The notes under the pieces: generated by a model | What the model saw: only the letters and a program-made list of their open reading frames with translations | Database searches by the model: none | Told to the model about the DNA's origin: nothing | Program-made: the position numbers and the translations under genes | Origin: an uncultured Dehalococcoidia bacterium | Lineage (GTDB): Bacteria > Chloroflexota > Dehalococcoidia > Lucifugimonadales > JAAXIE01 | Length of the DNA stretch: 64,000 nt | Direction of reading: 5' to 3' | Assembly: GCA_951813255.1 (NCBI GenBank) | Contig: OX638353.1 | Span: 1,116,001-1,180,000, forward strand | Shown: positions 8,502 through 16,668 of the stretch, one piece after another | How positions within the stretch are numbered: the stretch's first letter is position 1 | Layout: each line of letters starts with the position of its first letter

Positions 8502-9014
8502 ATGAGCGTACCTCAGGAGATCGGTCACATCGTCCTCAACGTTACCAACGTCAAGCGTTCGGTGGAGTTCTACCGTGACGTCGTCGGCTTCCAGGTCTCG
8601 CGAATCCGCCCCGACTACACCGGCGCATTCCTGACCTGTGGCGTCAACCACCACAACCTCGCCCTGTTCGAGGCCACCCCCGATTTCGAGCCCCGCACCA
8701 AGAAGCAGATCGGCCTCAACCACTTCGCCTTCCGCGTGGAGAGCTACGACCAGCTTCAGGAAGCCCACAAGAGGCTCATTGAGAACAACACCGAGATCGA
8801 CCACATCGTCGACCACGGCATGACCCGCAGCGTCTACTTCCTCGACCCCGACGGCATCGAGATGGAGCTCTTCAGCGACACCTTCGCCACCCAGGAAGAG
8901 GGCCTCGCCTTCATGAACGCCACCCCCGGCGGCGCCGACCCCATGGACATCAACGCCCCCGAGCCCGTCGCGGCCGCCATCCCCAACGCCGACTTCACCA
9001 AGGCCCCGGCGTAG
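8502..9014 (+). CDS. VOC family protein (extradiol dioxygenase / glyoxalase fold)
   Basis: The product is 170 residues. The ATG at 8502 is chosen because GGAGGAGAG sits just before it; an upstream in-frame TTG at 8487 would overlap that site. The motifs EIGHIVLNVTNVKRSVEFYRDVVGF, NHHNLALFE, LNHFAFRVE and YFLDPDGIEMELF are a paired beta-alpha-beta-beta-beta module with the His and Glu metal ligands expected of the vicinal oxygen chelate family. Such enzymes include extradiol ring-cleaving dioxygenases. TAAAAT at 8463-8468 may be its own -10 box. Confidence 0.85.
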   Translation: MSVPQEIGHIVLNVTNVKRSVEFYRDVVGFQVSRIRPDYTGAFLTCGVNHHNLALFEATPDFEPRTKKQIGLNHFAFRVESYDQLQEAHKRLIENNTEIDHIVDHGMTRSVYFLDPDGIEMELFSDTFATQEEGLAFMNATPGGADPMDINAPEPVAAAIPNADFTKAPA

Positions 9015-9100
9015 CCCGAAAACCAAGAGCGAGCACAATGGGAGCCGGAGGCCGACGCAAGTTGGCCTCCGGTTCTTACATAAAACAGGGAGGTGCGCGC

Positions 9101-10171
9101 ATGGGGAAGCTGGAATTTGCCGTCTGGGACGGTTTCCAAGCCCACGACATGACCGCTGCTGATACGGCTGCCGATGTCTACCAGATGCACATCGAAGAAG
9201 CCCAACTCGCTGAGAAGCTGGGCTACGAGAGCTATTACATCATCGAGCACCAGAACTCCTACGTGAGCCACCTGACCGCGCCCAATGTCTACCTCACCGC
9301 CGTGGCCCGTAACACCACCGACCTCCGTCTCGGCGTGATGATCTACCAGCTTCCCTTCCACCACCCCATCCGGCTAGCCCAGGAATGCGCCATGCTCGAT
9401 CAGCTATCCCGCGGCAGGCTCGAGTTCGGCGTAGGCGCCGGGGTCCACGAACACGAATTCATGCGCTACAACCTCGACTTCTTCCAGCGCAGAGAAATGT
9501 TCAGCGAAGCCTTCGACGTCATCATCAAAGCCTGGACCCAGGACGAAGTAACCCACCACGGCAAATACTGGCAAATGGACGAAGTCTTCACCAACCCCAA
9601 GCCCTACCAGAAGCCCCATCCCCCAGTCTGGATTGCCGCCCACAGCGAACCCTCCTTCGAGTTCGCCGCCAAAAACAACTACGACGTCTCCCAGAACATC
9701 GACACCGACGAAGTAGTTTCAGAAAAATTCGACTTCTGGCGAAGAAACTGGAAGGAATACAACCACCCCGGCCCCATGCCCCGCACCTTCCTCATGCGCG
9801 CGGTCCACGTAGCCGAAACGGACGAAAAAGCCCGCGAAGAAATCGAGCCCGCCCTCATGACCACCCGCAACCTCGGCCCTCAATACATCGCCAACACCAG
9901 GGTAGGATTCAGAGGCAATGACGACTCCCCCGCCAACCAGGAGTTGGCCCGCGTCTTCCGCGAGCAGTCCAAGAGCTACGACTTCTGGATCGAAAACGGC
10001 CTCGCCCTGGTCGGCAGCCCCGACACCGTCATCAAGCAAATAGAAAAGCAGCGGGAGCGCATCGGCTACGATATCCTCTGCTGCAACCACCGCCCAGGCG
10101 TCGTCTCCACCGAACTGGCCATGAAGTCAATGCGAATGTTCGGAGAAGAGGTCCTGCCAGCATTCAGGTAG
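9101..10171 (+). CDS. LLM-class flavin-dependent oxidoreductase (luciferase-like monooxygenase)
   Basis: A 356-residue product from the ATG after GGGAGGTG; the longer frame from 9038 lacks such a site. It shows the TIM-barrel luciferase-like pattern: HIEEAQLAEKLGYESYYIIEH, TAVARNTTDLRLGVMIYQLPFHHPIRLAQE, LSRGRLEFGVGAG, and the late substrate/flavin loop NPKPYQKPHPPVWIAAHS. These proteins use FMNH2, or act as F420 enzymes, to oxygenate or oxidise small molecules. It lies between VOC genes, consistent with a shared catabolic pathway. Confidence 0.85.
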   Translation: MGKLEFAVWDGFQAHDMTAADTAADVYQMHIEEAQLAEKLGYESYYIIEHQNSYVSHLTAPNVYLTAVARNTTDLRLGVMIYQLPFHHPIRLAQECAMLDQLSRGRLEFGVGAGVHEHEFMRYNLDFFQRREMFSEAFDVIIKAWTQDEVTHHGKYWQMDEVFTNPKPYQKPHPPVWIAAHSEPSFEFAAKNNYDVSQNIDTDEVVSEKFDFWRRNWKEYNHPGPMPRTFLMRAVHVAETDEKAREEIEPALMTTRNLGPQYIANTRVGFRGNDDSPANQELARVFREQSKSYDFWIENGLALVGSPDTVIKQIEKQRERIGYDILCCNHRPGVVSTELAMKSMRMFGEEVLPAFR

Positions 10172-10197
10172 AGCACCCCTCACGGATCCAACTTGAC

Positions 10198-10230
10198 GAA
10201 AGCTCCCTCTACTTGAATAAGGGAGCTTTC
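10198..10230 (+). terminator. Hairpin after the flavin monooxygenase gene
   Basis: An 11-bp perfect stem (GAAAGCTCCCT / AGGGAGCTTTC) with an 11-nt loop begins 26 nt after the stop. There is no clear T tract after it, so terminator function is likely but not certain. Confidence 0.5.
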
Positions 10231-10306
10231 ACTGACCGTGGCCCGCGTCCGCAACACAAGTCAGAATAATAGACAATCAATCTGATACAAGGAGCAATCA
10301 CAAACA

Positions 10307-11122
10307 ATGCCGGAAGTGACTTCACACCCCCTTGGCGCGCCGTCTTGGACCGAACTTTCCACTACCGACGATACTGGCGCTCTCTCCTTCTACGCAGCGC
10401 TATTCGGCTGGGTGGACGAACCCCATGAAATGGGCTCGGACTGGTTCTACCACATGCAGAAAGTCAAAGGCCAATACGCCTGCTCTATCTACAAGCAGAG
10501 TGAAGAGGAGCGGAGCCAAAACGTGCCTCCCCACTGGAATGTCTATTTCAACGTAAGCAACGCAGACGAGACCGCCGCGGCCGTAGGCCACAACGGCGGA
10601 CAAATAGTCTTCGGGCCGATGGACGTCTTCGAGGCCGGTCGCATGGCCATGTGCCGGGACCCCCAAGGCGCTTTCTTCGCCATCTGGCAGGCCAAGGATC
10701 ACATCGGCGCACACATAAAGGGTGAGACCGGCGCCGTGGTCTGGAACGAACTCATGACCACCGACCGCGCCGCTGCAATCGAGTTCTACAGCACCATCTT
10801 AGGCCTAGAGCAGTTCCAGGTGCCCGAATCAACAATGGACTACACCATGCTGAAATCTGGGGACACCGAGGTCGCCGGCGTCATGCAGATCACACCGGAC
10901 ATGGGCGACCTCCCACCGTACTGGGGCGTATATTTCGGAGTCGACAATGTGGATACGTCCGTGGAGCACGCCAAGTCGCTGGGGGGTGCCGTTTATGTGC
11001 CTCCTACCGACATTGCCCCTTTCGAAGGACAACCTCCCGTCGGCCGTTTCGCTTATCTGGGAGACCCTCAAGGCGCATCCTTCGGCATCTTCCAATCCAT
11101 CGCAGATAATCCCAGTCAATAG
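10307..11122 (+). CDS. Two-domain VOC family protein
   Basis: The 271-residue protein contains two tandem glyoxalase-fold modules, about residues 8-130 (WTELSTTDDTGALSFYAALFGW ... MCRDPQGAFFAIWQ) and 143-265 (WNELMTTDRAAAIEFYSTILGL ... YLGDPQGASFGIFQ). This layout matches the CFP30/27-kDa antigen type of VOC protein seen in actinobacteria and Chloroflexota. Enzymatic activity is not established for that group. It starts after a short AAGGAG site and ends at a strong bidirectional terminator. Confidence 0.8.
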   Translation: MPEVTSHPLGAPSWTELSTTDDTGALSFYAALFGWVDEPHEMGSDWFYHMQKVKGQYACSIYKQSEEERSQNVPPHWNVYFNVSNADETAAAVGHNGGQIVFGPMDVFEAGRMAMCRDPQGAFFAIWQAKDHIGAHIKGETGAVVWNELMTTDRAAAIEFYSTILGLEQFQVPESTMDYTMLKSGDTEVAGVMQITPDMGDLPPYWGVYFGVDNVDTSVEHAKSLGGAVYVPPTDIAPFEGQPPVGRFAYLGDPQGASFGIFQSIADNPSQ

Positions 11123-11166
11123 GGTTTAACGGTCTGCACGAAGGATCGCTTACGCAAGCAAACAGG

Positions 11167-11193
11167 AAGGGCCCGCGTTGCACGCGGGCCCTT
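11167..11193. terminator. Bidirectional terminator between convergent VOC genes
   Basis: A perfect 11-bp GC-rich stem (AAGGGCCCGCG / CGCGGGCCCTT) with a 5-nt TTGCA loop lies between the converging genes ending at 11122 and 11219. The symmetric AA and TT ends suit both directions. Confidence 0.8.
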
Positions 11194-11218
11194 CGCTTCT
11201 TCGCGGTTGTGTCGGGAA

Positions 11219-12442
11219 CTAGCCGAGGGGGCCCTGGTAGACCTGGTCGACGTAGGTGTCGGACAAGGGCTCCAGGGTCTGGGGCCATTCGCCGTTCTTC
11301 TGGCGGCGCAGCTCCTTAGGACGGGGCTTCCCCTGCCAGCCCAACTGCTCCATGTAGTAGTAGATCTGCAGCAGGTGGCCGTCGGGATCTTGGGCGTAGG
11401 CTACGTAGTCGACGCCGGGGTGGAGTTCTTCGGGCATCTCGCGGAAGATCACCCCGTGCTCCTTTAGGAAGCTGACACTGTCCTTTAGCTGCTGGTAGGT
11501 GCCGACCTCGAGGCCGAAGGAGGCGCAAGAGGTGTGGGGGCTCAGACCCAGCTCGGAGCGCAGCGCCTTGGGGAAGAGGGCCAAGCTGTGATGTTCGTTT
11601 CCGTTGCGTAGAAACACGCAGCGGTGGCCGTTGTAGTTTGTTTCTTCGGTGAAGACGAATCCTAGTTCGTTGACGTAAAAATCTGTGGCGCGGGCTATGT
11701 CGTTGACGAACAGGTCGACGGGGCCGATCTTGGTGATCTTGAAGGGGCGGGGGAGCATGATGCCCTGAACGTCGTACTTGGAGGGGAGGCCTGCGCCGTC
11801 GTAGGTGCCCTCGAAGACGTTGATGCCGTTGGCCTCGGCCTCGGCAACCTCGTCCCACTCGGAAATCTGGGGCAGTTCGGGCTTTTCGCGGAAGCTGCGA
11901 TAGTAGAGGGACTGGGGCTTGGAGCGTCGCAGCCAGCCGAACTGCTCGATGCCGTAGTAAAGCTCGTTGATGTGGTCGTCGGGGTCCCAGACGTAGGTGT
12001 GCCAGTTGCTGCCGGGGGCATCGCGACCGGTGCGCCGGATGGGGACCTCGTGCTCGGCGAAGTAGGTCTCGCCCTCCATGACTTCCTGGAGGGAACCGCA
12101 CTGCCAGGTTATCTGGTTGACGGTGACATCGCCGTCGCCCTCGTGGCCGCTGCCACGGCTCATGGCGTCGAGGGCCTGCTTGGGGAAGATGACGAAGGCG
12201 TGGTGGTCGCCGCCGTGGTGCATGAAGTAGCCCTTGGTCTCCTTGATGCCCTCGAGGGCGGGGGAGCGCCCGGCGAAGTCGAGAGTATCGGAGATGTTGA
12301 AGCCGAGGAGGGTGTTGTAGAAGTGTTTGGAGGCGTCCATGTTGGTGACGTTGAAGCCGAAGTGGCCGAGGCGGCGAATCTTGAAGGGCCGGTCGAGCTT
12401 GACACCGCCGACGTCATAGGTGCGTTGCTGGGTAGTTGCCAT
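11219..12442 (-). CDS. Two-domain VOC protein, catechol 2,3-dioxygenase-like
   Basis: The 407-residue protein has two VOC modules. The first (about 25-170) runs from LGHFGFNVTNMDASKHFYNT through FMHHGGDHHAFVIFP to DDHINELYYGIEQ. The second (about 230-385) runs from IGPVDLFVNDIARATDFYVN through GNEHHSLALFP to DPDGHLLQIYYYMEQ. His pairs in HHAF and HHSL and the late Glu or Gln fit the metal site of extradiol dioxygenases. Both modules end in the same YY-x-x-EQ(F/L)GW phrase, so the gene arose by internal duplication. It is transcribed toward the preceding catabolic genes. Confidence 0.85.
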   Translation of the reverse strand: MATTQQRTYDVGGVKLDRPFKIRRLGHFGFNVTNMDASKHFYNTLLGFNISDTLDFAGRSPALEGIKETKGYFMHHGGDHHAFVIFPKQALDAMSRGSGHEGDGDVTVNQITWQCGSLQEVMEGETYFAEHEVPIRRTGRDAPGSNWHTYVWDPDDHINELYYGIEQFGWLRRSKPQSLYYRSFREKPELPQISEWDEVAEAEANGINVFEGTYDGAGLPSKYDVQGIMLPRPFKITKIGPVDLFVNDIARATDFYVNELGFVFTEETNYNGHRCVFLRNGNEHHSLALFPKALRSELGLSPHTSCASFGLEVGTYQQLKDSVSFLKEHGVIFREMPEELHPGVDYVAYAQDPDGHLLQIYYYMEQLGWQGKPRPKELRRQKNGEWPQTLEPLSDTYVDQVYQGPLG

Positions 12443-12869
12443 GCTCTGTTCTCCTTTTCTGGGGGTAGGGCGTCGTATCTGGCGTTATGGTAGCGCAGTG
12501 AAGGGTTAAGGGTCAAATAGAGGGGCCGACGGTCCTCCAGCCGTCGGTGGGACGTGGGACGGTTGAAGAGGTCGCTGCAATTTTCGGCAGCCTCGTAGCT
12601 GAGGCGGACGGGCTGAAACTGCAACCGCGTATCTGTCGTTGCAGACTGTTTGTAGCTGCGGCGCGTTTTTTTGTATCTGGGGGACCTGCAAGTCTGCAAG
12701 GTTCATATCTGAGTCGTATCTGTGTTTACTTGCAGGCCGCTCTGTAAGATATGGGGGCCGTATTTTCCGCGTCATCCCGTCCTCCTTAGATACAAAAGCA
12801 GGGGCTGCATGGATTGAGGTTAGCGGGAGGACGGGGCTGGGGTCAACGGGAAAATGTCATGGGGGGCCC
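12443..12869. other. Intergenic stretch with recurrent AGATAC motifs and one weak ORF
   Basis: No recognised gene. On the - strand a frame from 12775 to 12506 (89 codons) starts 7 nt after an unusually strong AAGGAGG site, but the product (MTRKIRPPYLTERP...) resembles no family and ends Pro-rich. CAGATAC or CAGATATG occurs at least four times on the - strand between about 12610 and 12725. This may be the remains of a gene or a regulatory region. Confidence 0.3.
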
Positions 12870-13151
12870 TCACGCGGGGACTATGATATCGAGGGTAAGG
12901 GGGGTGTTGGAATCGTGCATCGGGTAAAGCCCGGCTGGCAGGGGACGGCCTTCGTCTTCGTATATCTCCAAGACAACTTGCCAAGCATCGAGGACGTTGG
13001 GCATCACGTCGGCTAGAGTATCGGCCTCGGTAAGTAGCTCCGGGACTAGGGGCGAGGTTATGGTCCAGCCTCCCTCGGGTTGGGGGTCGAGGTGAAGGGG
13101 GAGACGGAGGTGGGTGCGGATGTCTTGGGATGGCTGGCTGGCAGTGGCCAT
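12870..13151 (-). CDS. HicB-like antitoxin family protein
   Basis: The 93-residue product starts at the ATG after GGGAGA; the longer upstream extension is not protein-like. LPLHLDPQPEGGWTITSPLV followed by LVPELLTEADTLADVMPNVLDAWQVVLEIYED is the partial RNase-H-like fold of HicB-type antitoxins, in which a degenerate substrate-like domain neutralises a HicA RNA-cleaving toxin. No HicA gene is adjacent, so it is an orphan here. A decayed copy of the same family lies about 550 bp away on the same strand. Confidence 0.65.
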   Translation of the reverse strand: MATASQPSQDIRTHLRLPLHLDPQPEGGWTITSPLVPELLTEADTLADVMPNVLDAWQVVLEIYEDEGRPLPAGLYPMHDSNTPLTLDIIVPA

Positions 13152-13307
13152 GGTTTCTCCCGTCGGACAGTGTGGGGTGCACGACTGTCCTGATGTTAGT
13201 GTGAGGGTGGCGGGGTGGTCAATACGGGGTGAGGGCACTGACAAAAGGACGTTGAGGGGGGCGGGGGTGGCGTGGTAGCCTCGAAGGTACGGCGAAGGAC
13301 AGCCGAG

Positions 13308-13732
13308 ATGGTGGATTTGGACATTGTAGCGAGCCACAGGGAACAGGCCCGCACGTTCATGGCGAGGGCTTGGGAGTACCTAGAAGCTGGAGACTTGCAC
13401 CAAGCATCGGCGAAGGGTTGGGGTGCGGCGGCGCACTTGGCGAGGCAGTGGCGGAGGCCCAAGGTTGGCCTTACCGCAATCATGAGCAGTTCTTGCAGGT
13501 GGTGAACGGGGCGACGAACCTGTTGCAAAGGCGGTTACGCCCATGGCGGAAGAGCGCGACGGACCTGCACAGCGTCTATTACTGGCGCAAGGAAGCGATG
13601 GATGCGGAGGACATCAGGGAGAATCTGGCGGATGTGGAGGCGTTGATTGGGGCGTTGGAGGGGTTGGGGGTACCTCATGCGCATACGATAACGTCCATGG
13701 CTACCAACTCGGTTGAGGAATCCGTCGCATAA
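13308..13732 (+). pseudogene. PaREP1/HEPN-like gene broken by a frameshift
   Basis: The first frame (MVDLDIVASHREQARTFMARAWEYLEAGDLHQASAKGWGAAAHLA) is colinear with a second frame (EAVAEAQGWPYRNHEQFLQVVNGATNLLQRRL ... DAEDIRENLADVEALIGAL). Joining them with a one-base shift near 13438 gives a single all-helical protein of about 140 residues like the PaREP1/HEPN-type family often found near toxin-antitoxin genes. The shift is not at a classic slippery run, so decay or a sequencing error is likelier than programmed frameshifting. Confidence 0.6.
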
Positions 13733-13860
13733 GAAGTTCCGTTGGCAGGGAACGCCTGAATCTTCATATAGCTCCACAACCTTCTCCCATGCGTCCAAGG
13801 CATTTGGGCATCACCTCGGCGAGGATGGCCGCTTCGGCGTGCTGCCTCAGGTGGATTCTT
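13675..13860 (-). pseudogene. Decayed HicB-like gene fragment
   Basis: Two overlapping - strand frames can be stitched to the C-terminal half of the HicB gene at 12870. AEAAILAEVMPN-ALDAWEKVVELYED matches ADTLADVMPN-VLDAWQVVLEIYED after a one-base shift. A second shift leads to AFPANGTSYATDSSTELVAMDVIVCA, matching PLPAGLYPMHDSNTPLTLDIIVPA. The N-terminal third is missing. It is antisense to the 3' end of the PaREP1-like gene. Confidence 0.55.
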
Positions 13861-14094
13861 TGTGCATTGGAATGACACTGGTTCAGCTACAACCCAGCTT
13901 TGGGGAGCCTCTCGCGAAAACTCATAGAGACAGGCTCTTATCCGTGGCGTGCAATTCTACCATGTCTATCGGATAATGTCCCAACCACTTTTTGTAAAAC
14001 AAGTATGAATGGCGTCGCGCTATCGCTTTTGGGACGAAAAACACCCGACATCAAATAATCTAGATCGCAATAATGTGCTTACTTGGGAGATATT
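13861..14094. other. AT-richer leader before the OLD nuclease gene
   Basis: No gene is seen. Together with the pseudogene to its left this is the gap 13733-14094. Base composition drops toward AT, as in the following gene, marking the left edge of a likely acquired segment. GGGAGA at 14085-14090 serves as the ribosome binding site. Confidence 0.35.
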
Positions 14095-16056
14095 ATGAGG
14101 CTTGCTAAAGCAAGGATAACTGAGTTTCAGAGCGTTCACGACTCCACCGAATTCTCCATCGGTCCCGTTACTTGCCTAGTCGGCAAAAACGAAGCAGGTA
14201 AGACCGCTCTACTCCAAGCACTAGCGAAGTTACGGCCAGTTGACACTAAGGACGGTGCTTACGACCCGGTGCGAGACTATCCTCGTTGGTCCTTTGGTGC
14301 CTACGAAAGACATATTGCGGAGGGTAAATGCCAGCCAGCGATAGTTGCTGAGGCGAGTTATGAACTTCAACCTGAAGATATTGACGCGGTCCGAAACATT
14401 TATGGGCCATCCTGTCTTATTGGACATTCGCCATACATCACTTTGAAGAAAGGGTATGCGAATCAGCTTTTTTTGGAACATCTGGAAACAGATACGCCTG
14501 CGGCGTTGCTACATCTAGTAGGGCATGCTGACCTCCCACAGCAGACAGCGAGCGAACTGCGCGAGCTGAGTACTGCTGCGGATATGTTGAAAGTGCTATC
14601 TGATGCGGAACAGACTGATGCAGTCGAAAGTCTTACGCCAATTGTCAAGCAAATCGCCGACCGAGGCCTCCGAAGCTGCATCTTTCGAGAGGTACTTGAC
14701 GCTCGTATTCCCAGGTTTCTCTACTTTGACGAATACTACCAAATGAAAGGACAAGATAATATTGACTCACTCTTGGAGCGGGTGAAGAGCAAGGAGCTTG
14801 AAGAATCTGACTACCCACTGTTAGGACTGATAGACCTCGCAGGCCTCAGTTTGCAACAACTCATCGATGCTGAAGACACCGAAACCATAATCGCGCGACT
14901 TGAAGCCGCAGGCAACCAACTTACGCAGTCCGTGTTACGATATTGGTCTCAAAATAGGCACATAAGAATGAAATTCGACATTCGTCCTGCAAGGCCGCAG
15001 GATGGTCCTGGTATGGACGAGGGCACGAACATTTGGGGGCGCGTAGAGGACACGCAGCACATGGTAACTACACCACTCCGCACAAGATCTAGAGGATTTG
15101 TCTGGTTCTTTTCCTTCTTGGCCTGGTACTCTCAAATTCGTAAGGAACAAAGCAACCTGATACTACTTCTCGATGAGCCAGGGCTATCTCTGCACGCCAA
15201 AGCTCAAGCTGACTTGCTACGCTACTTCGAACAAGAACTCGCTCCCCACCATCAACTCTTGTATACAACACACTCCCCCTTCATGGTCGACTCTTCGCGC
15301 TTCGATCGGGTGCGGATCGTCCAAGACCTGAGTATCGATGCTGAACCCGGAAGCCTCGAAGAGTCGCAACGAGGAACTAAAGTAACTACTGAAGTGCTTG
15401 AAGCAACGTCCGACAGTTTGTTTCCCCTGCAGGGTGCTCTTGGTTACGAAATACATCAAACCCTTTTTGTTGGCCCAAATTCTTTAGTAGTGGAAGGGGC
15501 CTCGGATCTCCTATACATACAAACTATGTCTGCGATCTTGCAAAGCCGAGGCAAACCCGGGCTTAATGCTCATTGGACTATCACTCCTGTGGGGGGAGCC
15601 GGAAACATCCCAACCTTTGTAGCGCTAGTCGGTGCGAGGACTACGCTTAATGTCGCAGTCCTCATAGATTTCCAAAAGAAAGGCCAGCAAAGTATAGAAA
15701 ACCTGTATAAAAGTAAACTACTAGAGAAGCAACAAGTCTTGACCTTCACACAATTCACCGGAACTTTCGAAGCTGACATCGAGGACATGTTCGATGAAGA
15801 GTTTTATCTGCGCCTAGTCAATGGTGAGTTTGGGTCGTCCACTCAGGCGTCCGAACTCTCAACAGAGCACCCGCGGATCCTCTACAAGCTTGAAGAACAC
15901 TTCAAAAATCAGCCTCTCCCAAAGAACCAGCTGTTCAACCACTATCGGCCCGCCCGCTATTTCAGCGAGAAGGCCACGTTGCTTGAGCCGGAATTGAGTG
16001 AAGACACTCTTAATAGATTCCAACGGGCATTTGATGCCTTGAATGCACTTATATAG
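14095..16056 (+). CDS. OLD-family ATP-dependent endonuclease (AAA ATPase plus TOPRIM)
   Basis: The 653-residue protein has an N-terminal ABC/SMC-type ATPase: Walker A in LVGKNEAGKTALLQAL (about residue 30) and Walker B with D-loop in LILLLDEPGLSLHAKAQADLL (about 354), then the H-loop in LLYTTHSPFMVD. A C-terminal TOPRIM nuclease domain follows, with its Glu in LVVEGASDLLYI (about 465) and Asp in VAVLIDFQKKG (about 521). OLD nucleases act in phage defence. GajA of Gabija is one type, but no UvrD-like GajB partner is adjacent, so this looks like a stand-alone class. GC content and codon use are clearly lower than in the neighbours, pointing to transfer. The ATG at 14095 is preferred over a TTG at 14083 that overlaps the GGGAGA site. 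Confidence 0.85.
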   Translation: MRLAKARITEFQSVHDSTEFSIGPVTCLVGKNEAGKTALLQALAKLRPVDTKDGAYDPVRDYPRWSFGAYERHIAEGKCQPAIVAEASYELQPEDIDAVRNIYGPSCLIGHSPYITLKKGYANQLFLEHLETDTPAALLHLVGHADLPQQTASELRELSTAADMLKVLSDAEQTDAVESLTPIVKQIADRGLRSCIFREVLDARIPRFLYFDEYYQMKGQDNIDSLLERVKSKELEESDYPLLGLIDLAGLSLQQLIDAEDTETIIARLEAAGNQLTQSVLRYWSQNRHIRMKFDIRPARPQDGPGMDEGTNIWGRVEDTQHMVTTPLRTRSRGFVWFFSFLAWYSQIRKEQSNLILLLDEPGLSLHAKAQADLLRYFEQELAPHHQLLYTTHSPFMVDSSRFDRVRIVQDLSIDAEPGSLEESQRGTKVTTEVLEATSDSLFPLQGALGYEIHQTLFVGPNSLVVEGASDLLYIQTMSAILQSRGKPGLNAHWTITPVGGAGNIPTFVALVGARTTLNVAVLIDFQKKGQQSIENLYKSKLLEKQQVLTFTQFTGTFEADIEDMFDEEFYLRLVNGEFGSSTQASELSTEHPRILYKLEEHFKNQPLPKNQLFNHYRPARYFSEKATLLEPELSEDTLNRFQRAFDALNALI

Positions 16057-16261
16057 AGAGGTTAATACGTGTGGTGTGGCGGCTTTGGATCTTGTGCCTC
16101 AATATCGACACGCTTTCAGCGTGAAGCAACGTGCAGGACGGCATGATGTGGAGGTGCGTCACCATGCGGCAAGCTAACTCAGACGCAAACCCGCGGCACG
16201 CGCGGCGTGTTTCAGATACGCAGCGCCGCATAAGGACATTTTCCGCGACCAACACCAACTC

Positions 16262-16395
16262 TGTACCAGACCCAACTAGTTGCCCTGAAATTGCTGGTGG
16301 ATGGGCGCGGAGTTGACCCATTGAGCGGGGGCGGTGTTGGCGGAGGGGTCGAAGATACGGATGGTGGGGGCGGCGAATGAGGCGGCGGGGGTGGC
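16262..16395 (+). pseudogene. 5' fragment of the amidohydrolase gene at 17425
   Basis: This stretch matches about 17447-17575, from GTACCA through TTGCTGGTGGATGGGCG to GGGTCGAAGATACGGATGG and on to GAATGAGG. Small deletions break the frame. It covers only the first 40-45 codons of the gene. The rest of 16057-16434 holds nothing I can identify. The fragment ends just before the VapB promoter, so VapBC and the HicB gene sit between a partial and a full copy. Confidence 0.7.
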
Positions 16396-16419
16396 TGGTT
16401 GGCTTTGAAGGGCCCAACA

Positions 16420-16428
16420 TGCTATTGT
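16420..16428 (+). promoter_or_regulatory. Extended -10 box of vapB
   Basis: TGCTATTGT is an extended -10 element followed by 6 nt and the ATG at 16435. There is no room for a ribosome binding site, so the antitoxin message is probably leaderless. Confidence 0.45.
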
Positions 16429-16434
16429 CGGCGT

Positions 16435-16668
16435 ATGGCTAGCATTCAGGTACGCAATATCCCGGATGACCTTTATGACCGGCTTCGCAAGCATGCGCAT
16501 GAGAGCAACTGCACAATGCGTGCCTTGGTCGTCGCCGCCATCGAGCGTGAATTGAGGCGTCGAGAGTGGCAACAGGGCTTAGCCCATCGACCCGTCACTG
16601 ATCTAGGCATTGATGCAGCTACGCTTCTTGCTGAGGCACGGGCCGAGCGGGAAGCGGAGTTGGGGTGA
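16435..16668 (+). CDS. vapB: VapB/FitA-type ribbon-helix-helix antitoxin
   Basis: The 77-residue product opens with MASIQVRNIPDDLYDRL and a following pair of helices (NCTMRALVVAAIERELRRREW), the ribbon-helix-helix DNA-binding fold of FitA/VapB antitoxins. The C-terminal part (LLAEARAEREAELG) would wrap the toxin. Its stop overlaps the toxin start by 4 nt (GTGA), coupling their translation. The start is chosen for conservation and the -10 spacing; the upstream frame to 16399 runs through the pseudogene edge. Confidence 0.8.
   Translation: MASIQVRNIPDDLYDRLRKHAHESNCTMRALVVAAIERELRRREWQQGLAHRPVTDLGIDAATLLAEARAEREAELG

Noticed and set aside
12160..12699. Long - strand frame overlapping the VOC gene start
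   Set aside because: It is a shadow of the 11219-12442 gene and upstream sequence, with repetitive Ser/Thr/Pro composition.
13432..13445. Programmed frameshift in the PaREP1-like gene
   Set aside because: No slippery heptamer or stimulatory structure is obvious, and the surrounding island holds other decayed genes.
14095..16056. Gabija system (GajA)
   Set aside because: The OLD-type architecture fits, but no UvrD-like GajB gene follows; the next intact genes are VapBC.
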